Shown here: piece by piece, positions 12,582-23,114 of the stretch
Layout: each line of letters opens with the position of its first letter
How positions within the stretch are numbered: the first letter of the stretch is position 1
Source: Clonostachys chloroleuca
Taxonomy: Eukaryota; Ascomycota; Sordariomycetes; Hypocreales; Bionectriaceae
Length of the DNA stretch: 64,000 nt
Reading direction: 5' to 3'
Assembly: GCA_037952775.1 (NCBI GenBank)
Contig: JBANAY010000003.1
Span: forward strand, 17,670,001 to 17,734,000
The notes under the pieces: generated by a model
The model's database searches: none
Told to the model about the DNA's origin: nothing
What the model saw: the letters and a program-made list of their open reading frames with translations, nothing else
Made by a program: the position numbers and the translations under genes

Positions 12582-14698
12582 GCAACCCGAAGAGCGATGT
12601 GGAGCTCGTTTGATAATACTTCATTCAACTTGATGCTTCGCGGTGGCTTTGTATTTACTCAACTTTTCCTTCCTTTTGGGTTTATTCGGCTAGTCATAGC
12701 ATGGAGGGCGTTTGGGCATGATAAGGCTTAGCAACAAATATGATATAGAGGTCCAATATTTCATCGTTTCTTGTCGTTCTGACAGTTTCTACTGCTGACT
12801 GTGTGTCCCTTGCTCTACCAATTCTGGGTTACTGATACGGCAGATCCAGGTTTGCGGAAGAGTGCAGGTAGGTAACTTAGGCCTGAAAAGTTTTGAACTC
12901 GCGAGACATCGATGGGACTGACACTTGTTATCCAAGTAGGAAGCAAGCCAATTTGTTTGGCCCAGGTGTTAAGAGCGTTGAGGTGAAACTATTTTGTGCG
13001 TGATCAACTGCTTGATGCTTGAAACCTGTGTGCTTATTTAGCTTGAACACAACACGCAGAATGAGCAAGATTTGCGAGCAAAGCTACTAAAAAATATCAC
13101 AAAATGGCAGAATGCATGCTGTTGTTGTCGTGTTTTTAAAGTTGATGTGGGGCCAAGGCGTTGCTGGTCGTTGAAGTTGTCAACGCACGTCGTCGACGAA
13201 GGATGAGAGCCAAAGCAGTTTCCGGGCCAAACTCTGCCCCCCTTTTTGACGGATGATGATTGTGCAGCCAAGAGATAGCCATCCGCACACCAAATCTTCC
13301 CTTGAATAATTTGATCATCTAGTAAGTTTTGGGACTCATAGTGGAAGAGAGAAAAACATTTACGTGATGTTGAGTTTTCAATGCAATTCTGGGTGGGACA
13401 TGTCCTTTCTTTGCTTCGAAAAAAAAAACCAAAAAACCGACGAGAGCAACAAGAACGTTCCTTTGATTTGAACCAGACGTGGGATATTATGTAGGATAAT
13501 ATGATAGGCCATGATTTCTTTCACGACGCTCGTGTAGGATGATTGTTGGTGGGAGGGAATCGTAGGATCGGCTCCTTCTTGGGTACTCTACATCCGATGG
13601 TTTGTTCGCCGGTCGATTTAAAGAATTCTCCTAGTGGCAAGAACACTTAAAATACTTCCGTGGTCGTTATGAGGCAGGAATTGTTCAAGTGGCATAATCT
13701 TATTCGAGGCAAGGATAGATGGAACGCAGGAAAAAAACGGTTGGGACGCATCGTAGTTCGATATTGGAGGGAGGATAATCGATCATTCTTCCGGAGAGGA
13801 AAAGAACTACGCTTGGAGAATATGATTTTCAGTAAGTTTCTATACAAGTTCATGGATACTCACAGATCTTGACATGATGGAGGCTAGGCTCTGTAGAAAA
13901 CAGTAGAATTCTGGAGGCCTTGCCCGCCCTCCCCAAGCGATGGCTGCTTGGCACGGCAAGGGTTGGGAACAACGGGACACGAAGGAAAAAAGAAAAGAAA
14001 AACGGCACAAACGGTACCTGTTGGTGTATGTGGGAAGCCGCATATTGTTGCACAGCAGGGTGCTACCATGTAGGCAACAGATGGTTAAGCAAGGCTGATG
14101 GATGCATTAAAATGTTTCCCGAAACCGTCTGATCCTAAATAGATGATTCTCAGACATTTTAAAACTGATTTTGAACCAATAAATTGAGTATATCAGGTTG
14201 ATCTCAAACGGGACGGTTCTTTTCCCCGCCCCAGTCTACTGTACCCCCTACCTGCTCACTTGCCGCAGAACCCTTATATTAGATCTACCAACGTAGCCAC
14301 GGGATTACCTCCTCATAAATGTGCTCAGGGGGATCATCGGGTTGGTAGAAGGGTTCTAGATGATTCTATAGGGGATTAATTCGCGGAAAAGAGGTACGTT
14401 AGGCGCCTACGAGCTTCCCAGGCGCCACTGCACGTCACTGCACTGCCCTGGAAGGAGCTTGCTTGCTCCTACCTTTAGAACTAATGGAAGGGCAGTAGCT
14501 GAAGACGGCTCTGAGCAGCCGCTTCGTTGTGCCTCAGGCTTTCAAGGAGCATCATATCCCCCCAAGTTTCTCACTTCTCTTGCGTCCCTCTCTCACTCTC
14601 CTTCCTTCTCACAACCCAAGCCTCCAAGGTTGCCTCAACACCAAGAAATCCGTACGCAAAGTGTCTCCCAGATCAAAGCAGCCTTCTGATCTGCCAGG
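12582..14698. other. Intergenic region between KEX1 and the zinc-knuckle gene
   Basis: KEX1 3' flank and the upstream region of the zinc-knuckle gene. Only short unconvincing frames, an A-rich patch near 13420, and a C/T-rich stretch around 14560-14640 likely to be near the next transcription start. No gene supported. Confidence 0.4.
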
Positions 14699-15237
14699 GT
14701 AAGCGAGTATCTTGTCTTTTATTTTATTTTATTTAAGATGACCCCTCCATCTCTTTGTTGTTCAAAAACGGGCATTTCTGTCTGCATCGTTGACCCAGAG
14801 GCGAAAACACCATCACCACCCGCGTTTTTTCCCTTTGCATTCTTTCTTAACTGCTGCCCCCACACATACTTCACTCATTGGAAGCTTGTCTGTCATTTTT
14901 CAAAAACCTGCTTCTCTATCTGGAGCGTGGGGTTAGAGGCGAAAACATTGCCACTGTTCGTGTTTTTCTCCCTTTGCATCCTTGTTCAACATCTGTCCCT
15001 ACACATACTTCACTCATTTAGATTGGCCTGTGATGGTTCTTCAAATAGGATCATTTACTTGCCATTATCCCCCGTCTCTGACAACTTGAACGATCCATTC
15101 CTTTGCGTACACATATTGGGTACGAAGACACAAGTGCATTTCACATCAATTGGACCGATGAACCTCTACCCAAGACCATTCAGCCTTGATGATGCAAAGA
15201 GCCACTATCGACTATCTTGTACTGACCTTTTTTCTAG
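14699..15237 (+). other. Predicted 5' leader intron of the zinc-knuckle gene
   Basis: A GTAAGC donor at 14699 and a TACTGAC branch site followed by TTTTTTCTAG ending at 15237 outline a 539-nt intron that would end 59 nt before the ATG. It contains a 138-nt tandem duplication. If it is retained, a 185-codon upstream frame (14738-15295) would end one base before the main ATG. Inferred only from splice signals. Confidence 0.45.
14761..15018 (+). repeat. Diverged tandem duplication, unit about 138 bp
   Basis: Two copies, about 14761-14879 and 14899-15018, offset by 138-139 bp. Shared blocks in the same order are TTCAAAAAC, GAGGCGAAAACA, TTTTTCCCTTTGCAT or a close variant, and CACATACTTCACTCATT. 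The copies have diverged at many positions. Confidence 0.8.
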
Positions 15238-15296
15238 CTACACGTGCCCTTCGTCACACAAGGACTTCCCACCTCGGCCAAGAGAATACATCTGAA

Positions 15297-17239
15297 ATGG
15301 CTGCAGTGGACACCTGGGGATCGGGTGGTGATACCTGGAACGAGGGTGGCGGGGTTTCGGCCTCGTACGACGACCATGCCAATTATGGCAATGGCAATTG
15401 CAATGGTTGTGGCCAGGAAAAGTTGGTAATGTTAGGTCCCAAGTTCTCATCTTTTACTAACTAGGTGAAAGCAGACATGATGGTGTAGACTGCCCCAATG
15501 GAGTCAATGATGACAACCGTGGCGGGGATTTTGACAACGACAAGTGCTTCGGGTGTGGTGAGAAAGGGTATGTTTCGCTCTGTTATGCACCAAAGTTGAC
15601 TTGCTCTAACATTTACTTTCTAGGCACCGACGTGCTGAATGCCCTACTGCCGGGGACCGTGACAACGACAAGTGCTTCGGATGCGGCGAAACAGGGTAAG
15701 CTTCAATTTGTTCTCGAGCGAGGTCGATTTGCTCTAACTTTACTTTCTAGGCATCGACGTGCAGAATGCCCAAGTGCTGAGGAAATGACCTGCCGTTACT
15801 GCAAGCAGCCCGGGCACATGATCAAGGATTGCCCTGACAAGCCTCCTATGCGTTGCGAGAACTGTGGCGAAGAAGGTAAGGGTGTCTCTACTGAATGATC
15901 CCTATAACATGCTAGTCTAACAATTCTAGGCCACATGAAGAGGTCTTGCGAGAATGCTCGAAAGATCAACCGTGACCATGTCGCCGACGTCTCTACTGAC
16001 GAGGCCATGAGCAAGATCAAGCAAGCCGTGGCTGAGCGGGATGTCGACGATGCCAAAGAAGGTGTTCAGGAGTATGTCAAGGCTCTCAACGGAGAGATTA
16101 CATACAAGGACTTTCAGCAGGTCCTCATTGATCAAGACATCAATCTTTGGTTCATCCCCGTCGAGAGATCGCTTCTCGAGACCTTCACCAACATGGATTG
16201 GCAGGGTAACATGGGCAAGAAATACTCCGTCACCTACCGATTCTCGGAGAAGCCTGACCGGCCCTGTGAGGTCGAAGGCTGGCCCAAGGACCGCGACGAA
16301 ATTCTCACTCGTCTTGAGGATGCCGGCGATGTCGTGAGCAACGGCAAACCACTTTGCAGCAACTGCAAGCAGGTTGGCCACATCGCCAAGAGCTGCACCG
16401 AGGAGAAGGTTGAAAACATGGGCGACAAACCCAAGGTATCTTGCTCCAACTGCCAAGAGGATGGGCACCGAATTCGGGATTGTAAGTACTCCCTCCTCGT
16501 CAAGCCATAAATGGTCGCCGCTCACTGACGAAATAGGCCCTATCCCTCGAGTGGACAAATTTGCTTGCAAGAACTGCGGGTGAGTATCTACTCAGTGCTA
16601 CTCATGATGAAGGAATCGCTTGTGCTAATACTAAGGAAAGTCAATCTGGCCACAAAGCCTCTGACTGTGAGGAACCGCCCAACCCAGAGAACGTGGAATG
16701 CCGCAAGTGCCAGGAGAGTAAGTGATCCCAGCTGCGAAATGTTATATGATATATATTAATCGTCGGATAGAGGGCCACTTTGCCAAGGATTGCCCCCAGG
16801 GTGGTGGTCGAGCTTGCCGAAACTGTGGCCAGGAGGGCCATATCGCCAAGGAGTGCGATCAGCCGGTGAACATGGACAATGTCACCTGCCGCAATTGCGA
16901 GAAGACGGGCCATTTCAGCAAGGAGTGCCCGGAGCCAAAGGATTGTAAGGCAATCTCACCAACTAATACTTCTTGATTACATGCTAAGAATGTTTAATAG
17001 GGAGCAAGGTAAAGTGCAGCAACTGTGAGGAGTATGGCCACACCAAGGTCCGTTGCAAGCAGCCACCAGCTGATGCTATGAATGGAGGGGGCGACGGAGG
17101 GTTTGGTGGTGACAACAGCTATGACAACGGCTATGGCAACACCAACGACAACTTCGATGCAAACCCCGTCCCCGAGGACAGTTTCCAGGACGCTGGAACT
17201 GGTTATGATGACCAGGGCCAGGGCAGCGGCGGCTGGTAG
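15297..17239 (+). CDS. Twelve-zinc-knuckle (CCHC) nucleic-acid-binding protein, CnjB-like
   Basis: Nine exons: 15297-15421, 15475-15567, 15624-15695, 15751-15875, 15930-16481, 16537-16579, 16641-16717, 16771-16944 and 17001-17239, giving 499 aa. It contains twelve C-x2-C-x4-H-x4-C knuckles. Five lie before and seven after a knuckle-free segment of about 120 residues. The tail is Gly/Asn/Asp-rich. Such knuckles bind single-stranded RNA or DNA, as in CNBP and Gis2. Aspergillus relatives are annotated as the zinc knuckle factor CnjB, so a role in RNA binding, splicing or translation is likely but not proven. Most introns interrupt knuckles at a conserved position near the Gly before the His. Exon 3 is a near copy of the end of exon 2. 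Intron 1 has a GTTGGT donor, and the intron before exon 7 ends in AAG. Confidence 0.88.
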
Positions 17240-17910
17240 AAGGTGATGATTTCCAGCCAAATCTGTACGAGGACCGTGAGAATGGACCTCAAGCTAAGCT
17301 CACAGCTAGCACAGTTGTGAGAAAAATCAAGGACGATGATGATACATGCATTGAAAAAATCCTATGGCTAGGAACTAGCTACTGGTTAGATAGCTTCTGA
17401 AAAGTCAGTCATATAGTTGACAAAAAGGAATTGATAAAAAGGTTCGAGTTCGATCACGATGGCCCATGTTCGAAGTAGAATTTGAATCGCTTCTTTGCTC
17501 TGCTCCTATGGCTCAAGTTGGCATCTGCTTGGGCATGTTGTTTACCGTGAACTTGATGTTGGATGGAATGGCTGCTACGTATTACTAATTATCGCTCCAA
17601 CTGAGGTGCCGTGAATTCTCTACGTCATCCACGGCCAATTATTTTGCGGGTGGGGCTTTGAGATATCAGACAGAATGGGTATGCAGTCAGACTCTTTCGC
17701 AGAGGAGTGTAAGGGAGAAACCAGCGTCCTAAAGAGCTAATTTGGAAGTGCGATTGGGAAATTATGACCGGTCAACAACGCCAAATTTGATGATCGCCTT
17801 TTAAGAGAGGAATCGGCAGTGTACTGCCTGAGCGCAAGGAGTGGGAGCTAACTGCGCACGCGTGCCCCACGCGACACGCGACATGGCCCTGGATACGATC
17901 GAATACACCA

Positions 17911-17934
17911 AATCTCAATCTCAATCTCAATCTC
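17911..17934 (+). repeat. AATCTC hexanucleotide microsatellite (4 units)
   Basis: Four perfect tandem AATCTC units in the intergenic region. Confidence 0.85.
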
Positions 17935-18088
17935 ACTATCTTGAGCGACTACAGGAAGAGGGACGCAGGCCAGGATGAGGCGAATCGGGCCAGCTGGCAT
18001 TTGTCCACTGGGGAATAGGTTGCCGGGGAAGCGCTCCGTTTTCCCATTTCAGTTGGCGATGCAAAGAGTACGGTTTGAAACGGGGCGT

Positions 18089-18096
18089 TGACGTCA
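18089..18096. promoter_or_regulatory. Perfect CRE palindrome (TGACGTCA)
   Basis: The full consensus site for ATF/CREB bZIP factors, about 2 kb upstream of the ATF1 start codon. Its use is unproven; an 8-mer can also occur by chance. Confidence 0.4.
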
Positions 18097-19519
18097 TCTC
18101 GTTGTCATTCTGGCAGCGACGAATCATGGACGTTGAGGGGGGCAGTGCACGATTACTGGACGAGATACCAGCAGTGGAACTTGCTGATGAATGCATGCAT
18201 GCATACTGTACTGCGGATATTTCGTTGTACTGTGTGCCCTTTAGCTTTACTGCTAGCCACAGGGAAGCTCGTAATGTTGGGGAGGGGGGAACAATAGCCA
18301 GCCAGGAGTCTAATTTCTTTGGCAGAAGCATCTTCCCATCACCTAGGACTGGGCTGGCAATGGTCCAAAGATGCTTCAAGCCTAGGAGGACAGAAGCGGC
18401 TGCCCAAGATGGCTAGAAGGTTTGCCACAGCCGAACCAAGGGGAGAGATAATATTATTAATTACTGGGAGGCAACAAAAACAAGAGGGAAGCGCCTGCTG
18501 GACCGTCTGCCGGGGCTTATTATCGGTTGTATTGCACTTGGACGAGTAAAATTTTTTTTATTTGCCTGGCACCCCTACATTAGTAATGCCCCGGGTGGTG
18601 GCCAAACTTGGGGGTTTTCTGCCGTTGAAGTATGGGCTCATTGGGGAAATAGATGAGAGGGTTCGATAAATTCAAAATGCACAAAGCAAAAACGAATCGC
18701 ACGCATATTCCAGGGCGGCATAACTGGCAAAGAATGACGGCCGGGGGACGGAGGGACAACTCGTATGACCGAAACGTTCTTTGGTTGGTGTGTGAGTGTT
18801 CCAGAAACGGTCCTCGCTTGGCGTCATCACACTGTGGGTTTAGATCTCCGTTGACCCTATGACGAAAGCGCACGCCAGTGTGGGAGGGTAGGGAAGGTGC
18901 CCCACTTACACTTCGCATTAGGGGAATTTAAAGTGGACACGCATGGAGGATGGTCCATCTCTGTCACTTCCCCATTAGGAATGGGTGATGTGCGCCTCCA
19001 ATGGGCGACGGCAATGGGATGGAGCATGTCGGAGAGACGAATGATAGGAGTAAGGCGATTTCGGGACGGGGCCCCGATCCACCTTGCGATGGGCGAGGCG
19101 ACTCGAGGAGTGAATTGCGCGATGAAACGAAGGCATATCTACAGCGCAATGGAGGGGAAAGGGATAGTGATTGTGCCCGCCTGCACAACACGCACTTCGG
19201 GCAAGACACGTCATCGAGATCGGAGAGTCGGTGAGTGGGTGTGAAAGTTGCTGAAGGAGGGTGGGCGGGCAGTGTGGCACGGGCAAAATCGGTCGATGGG
19301 TGTCGGGCCGTAGGTGAGGACGTACAGTGCCTCACAGTGCGTGGGAGCAGGCTTTTGTCAGCACTACCCCCTAATCCCCCCCAGGCTACGGCTGGGTGTC
19401 CAGTGAAGGCGCGAGGTGCGAGGTGCCGGGACTGAGGACCAGATGGGGGCGGCCGGCCACACAAGACTAGCCCACCGCCGCCTTCTTTTTTCTGCGGCTT
19501 CCTTCTGCTGCCTCAAAAA

Positions 19520-19536
19520 ACGTCATCTCTGACGTC
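19520..19536. promoter_or_regulatory. Paired CRE half-sites upstream of ATF1
   Basis: ACGTCA at 19520-19525 and TGACGTC at 19530-19536 face each other within 17 bp, about 540 bp before the ATF1 start. This arrangement would suit binding by ATF-type bZIP dimers, so autoregulation is possible. Confidence 0.4.
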
Positions 19537-20077
19537 TTTTTTCCTCAACCGTCTCCTCTGACGAAACTCTCAGCAAACTTCGACGCCAGCACCGCGACAT
19601 CGCGCATACCGCCTGCGGCTGCGAATCCAATACCCGAACGCTGCAGCACGTAGCGTTAACTTTGCACATTTTTGATTAATCGAGACGGAGCCAGTGTCGC
19701 GCTGCATTGCACCGTCGCTGCGCTGCTGTGCTGCACACTGCGCTGGCCTGCCCGTCGCTTTGAACAGAGAGTGTGCGTCTCTCTCGTTTGGCTGCCACGC
19801 TGCATACAGTATTAGTGCCATACCCAAAAATACTCGGGCCCAGGATAAGGTATCGACCGGACGAATTCTTTTTGACGCGCCACCATTTCTGTTGCCTCCT
19901 TGGGGGTGGTAAACATTTCACCTTGCGCTGCCCTGTACCTGACTGAGCCTGCCTCTCCTGGTCGCCTCTGACCTCATCCGGCTCCTAGGTCGCTCCTGTC
20001 CCAACCGTTAACCCTTTTCCATCCCACTTCCCCCACCATTCGCCAACCATAATATAAAATAATATATCGTCGTCATC

Positions 20078-21848
20078 ATGGGGACTGCCGTGATCGACAC
20101 CTCCACCGCGAGAGGTCCCTCAACGTCGCCCAAGAAGTCAAACAAATCACCTCCACGCCCAGGTTAGTATCTCCATGACAGCCTCATGTCCCATGTTACA
20201 TCACCTTGACCCTGCCAAATTCGGTTCCTCGTGCGCCCCATATCGGATTTCCGACCGCGACCCCTTGTTTGGTTGACGCATTGCTTGCTCACGCGATAGA
20301 CGCTGCTACAGACATCAAGACGGATCCGTCAGCCAGGAACGACGCTGCATCCAATGCCGAAGCCGCCAAACCTCTGGCGCCACCCCCACGACCCGGTCAA
20401 CAACAAGGAACGAATACTCCCGACTATTTCTCAACCCAGCCTGGCGGAGGATCCCTCAGCTTGGAGCCGAACCCTTTCGAACAGTCTTTCGGGGGTGGAC
20501 AGCCAGAAACACCTGGGGGGACCAAGCTGCCTCCAGTCCACGCCTTGACCTCGCCATCATCGTTGCTGCCCGGAAGCAACGCGACACCTTTCAATTGGGG
20601 CGGAGGCTCGCTGCGCACCGGTCCCCTAAGTCCTGCGATGTTATCCGGTCCCGCCAACGACTACTTCGGAGAGACCCATGGTCTTCGAGGCGGCTTCCCG
20701 ACTCCAAACGAGTCTTCGTTACGATCCGGCCTAACCCCTGGAGGTAGTGGCTCCATGTTCCCAGCGCCAAGTCCCAACTCATCTGCCTTCATCGCACAGC
20801 TCGCAAGCGGCGGAGCGACACCCAGCACCCTCGATTTCCATAGAACTGCGATGAGCGCAGCTGCGAAGCGCGAATCAACGAACGGAAACCCACAGATCCA
20901 ACAAGCCCCTCAGGTCGCAACAACCCAACCGCAAGATTTAACAAACGGCATCGCGGTTGAGCCAAAGACCGAACCAAAGCCTGCCTCTGGACCATTCGAT
21001 CCTCACGATAACGACGCTGCAAACGGTTTGTTCATGCTTGCGCAGGGTAGAAACGGTGCACAAAACCAAAACCAGTTTGGCGTCTCAGCAGGCGCACCCG
21101 GCCAGGGTCATCCTGTCACAGCTCCCCAGGCTGACATCAACCCTCCAAAGATGAACATGAACGGTGGTATGGTTAATGCCGTTGGGCGTGGGGTCAGCGA
21201 GGGCAGCAACATGTCGGATGAGAGTGAGCAGCCCAAGCCTAATACTCGAGGAAAGGGCAAGAAGAACCCTCCCCCGGTAAATGGTCGAAGGAAAGCGGAC
21301 GAAGTGCCCGCGAAAGCCCCGCCCAACAAAAAGTCCAAACCAAACAACAGTCTCCCTCCCGATGATAGTCTAAGCGCAGAGCCGTCAGATGACGAGATGG
21401 GAGATGACAACTCTGGATCCAAGGGCAAGATGACGGACGAAGAAAAGAGGAAAAATTTCCTAGAAAGAAATCGGTACGTTTTTATCTGGTCACTTATGCT
21501 CTGATGATGAGATGAGTTCTAATTGCTATTAGTGTCGCCGCTTTAAAATGTCGTCAGCGCAAGAAGCAATGGCTTGCGAACCTGCAAAGCAAGGTGGAGA
21601 TGTTCAGCAACGAAAATGACGCCCTCACCGCTCAAATCACGCAGTTACGGGAAGAAGTCGTGAACCTCAAGACACTACTCCTGGCTCACAAGGATTGTCC
21701 AGTCACGCAGCAACAAGGCCTGCATGGCGCATACATGAACCAAGTTGTTGAGCCCTTTAACCCACAAATGAACCCGTACGGAATGGCCGCGCCATTACCC
21801 GGTCAGCAAGTTATTGCAGGCCAAGGTGTTCAGCGACGCTTCTCTTAG
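20078..21848 (+). CDS. ATF1: Stress-response bZIP transcription factor Atf1/AtfA
   Basis: Nuclear CREB/ATF-family activator downstream of the Hog1/Sty1 stress MAP kinase in fungi. Exons 20078-20162, 20300-21473 and 21533-21848 give 524 aa. The N-terminal half is Ser/Pro/Gly-rich with many SP/TP sites and fungal Aft1-type regions, around NPFEQSF, SPSSLLPGSNATPFNWG and GPLSPAMLSGP. The basic region (about 413-435) contains NRVAALKCRQRKKQ and is followed by a leucine zipper to about 475. The conserved C-terminal end VQRRFS closes the protein. The second intron splits the codon for the Arg of NRVAALKCR. CRE sites upstream hint at autoregulation. Identity is firm. Confidence 0.95.
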
Positions 21849-23114
21849 ATAGAGACATCTTCTTTGCCACAAACCTTTGAAAATTTCTTGACTGACAGAC
21901 AATATGTCAGTGGCTGGAGTGATACAGATCAACAACGGCAATCTGGTAATCTCAGCAAACCCTCACCCCCAAGTGAAGGCCTCGGGTGACACTGGGCTGA
22001 TGACCGTGGATGAGGCGTTTAGCGGTTGAAACCGATATATGGCGCTTATGGGGGTTTTGTTATGAAAGTCTGCCTTGTGGCAGAGATAGAGTTGAGTAGG
22101 ATTGACTCTTGAACGTGTATGAGATTCGATGATGGAGGGGGAGCTTATTGGACGGCCGCATGAGGATATTCTTTGATTTTGTAAGTAAAACGATGTATCT
22201 GTTGGCAAGGCATAGGCACATTGCATCTGGTGTTTCGGCCTGGGGTGCTTGCTTTGCTCGTGGCGTTGATGGATGGGATTTGGGAGGACGGTACTATCAA
22301 AAGGTCCTTGTATTTGGTGTTTGTATGGGCATATCTTTTGAGTTATTTGTTCCCCCTTTCAGTTTAATTTCGGTAGCAAAAGGCAACAAAAGGCTACGCG
22401 GATCACGGAATGATAGTTTTATCCATGGCTAACAGCCCATTGGGGCAAATGGTACATCTACATTACACTTTTGGCGGTTGAGACTACGCATGACAATTGT
22501 TTACTAGGTAATCCGGCGTTGAATAAACTCATAAGTGAATGACCGTGATTAAAAACATTTCTGTGTGTAGTGAAGGACACGAAAGAATAAGAAAGGCACA
22601 CTTACAATGACAATTGACAATTGCCAGATCTGGACGCTGATGCCAATAGTCAATAGTAGTGACACAACACTATTGGAAAAAGCGTCACGTGCGAGGCTTG
22701 AGTTGAAGAGCCGAGTGTTCGGGGGTGGGGTCAGGCGGATACCGGATATGGTTTAGCGCCATGCTCAATGAGGCATCCCTCATCCTCTTCTTGCAATGCG
22801 AGGTAAACAAATGTGAGGCCAACCCAAACTACCACAAGCTCTCGTCTTGCGCCGGCCGAATCGCCGTCAAATCACCCATACACCGCACCCAGGGCGAAAA
22901 CACCATTCGAATCCGCATATTGCACAACTATCACGCGATACGAGGGACGGCGCGGAATTTCCTCACCCCCGCCGCTGATTGCGTCGCGGAACATTTGGTG
23001 ACGCGACTGGTACTTACCGACTCGCTTGCACGCGCCCACCACCACCCCAGACAACTACCGCCACCCACCACCGCCCAGCGCCTTGATCTCAATGCCGCCT
23101 CGAATAAACCATCC
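21849..23114. other. Intergenic region ATF1/DSN1
   Basis: ATF1 3' flank and DSN1 promoter. A CACGTG E-box lies near 22685 and short repeats of GACAATT near 22610-22620. No independent gene is supported; the frame upstream of 23115 has no homology signal. Confidence 0.45.

Larger units (their letters stand above)
17240..20077. other. Intergenic region upstream of ATF1
   Basis: Holds the 3' flank of the zinc-knuckle gene and the long upstream region of ATF1. No convincing gene. The longest antisense frame (18964-19464) has no domain and overlaps other frames. A hexanucleotide repeat and several CRE-like sites are listed separately. Confidence 0.45.

Noticed and set aside
18964..19464. 166-codon antisense frame upstream of ATF1
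   Set aside because: Overlaps frames on both strands, no domain, composition expected from GC-rich non-coding DNA.
22725..23114. Upstream extension of the DSN1 reading frame
   Set aside because: Includes promoter-like sequence, lacks family similarity, and the expected protein start is the ATG at 23115.
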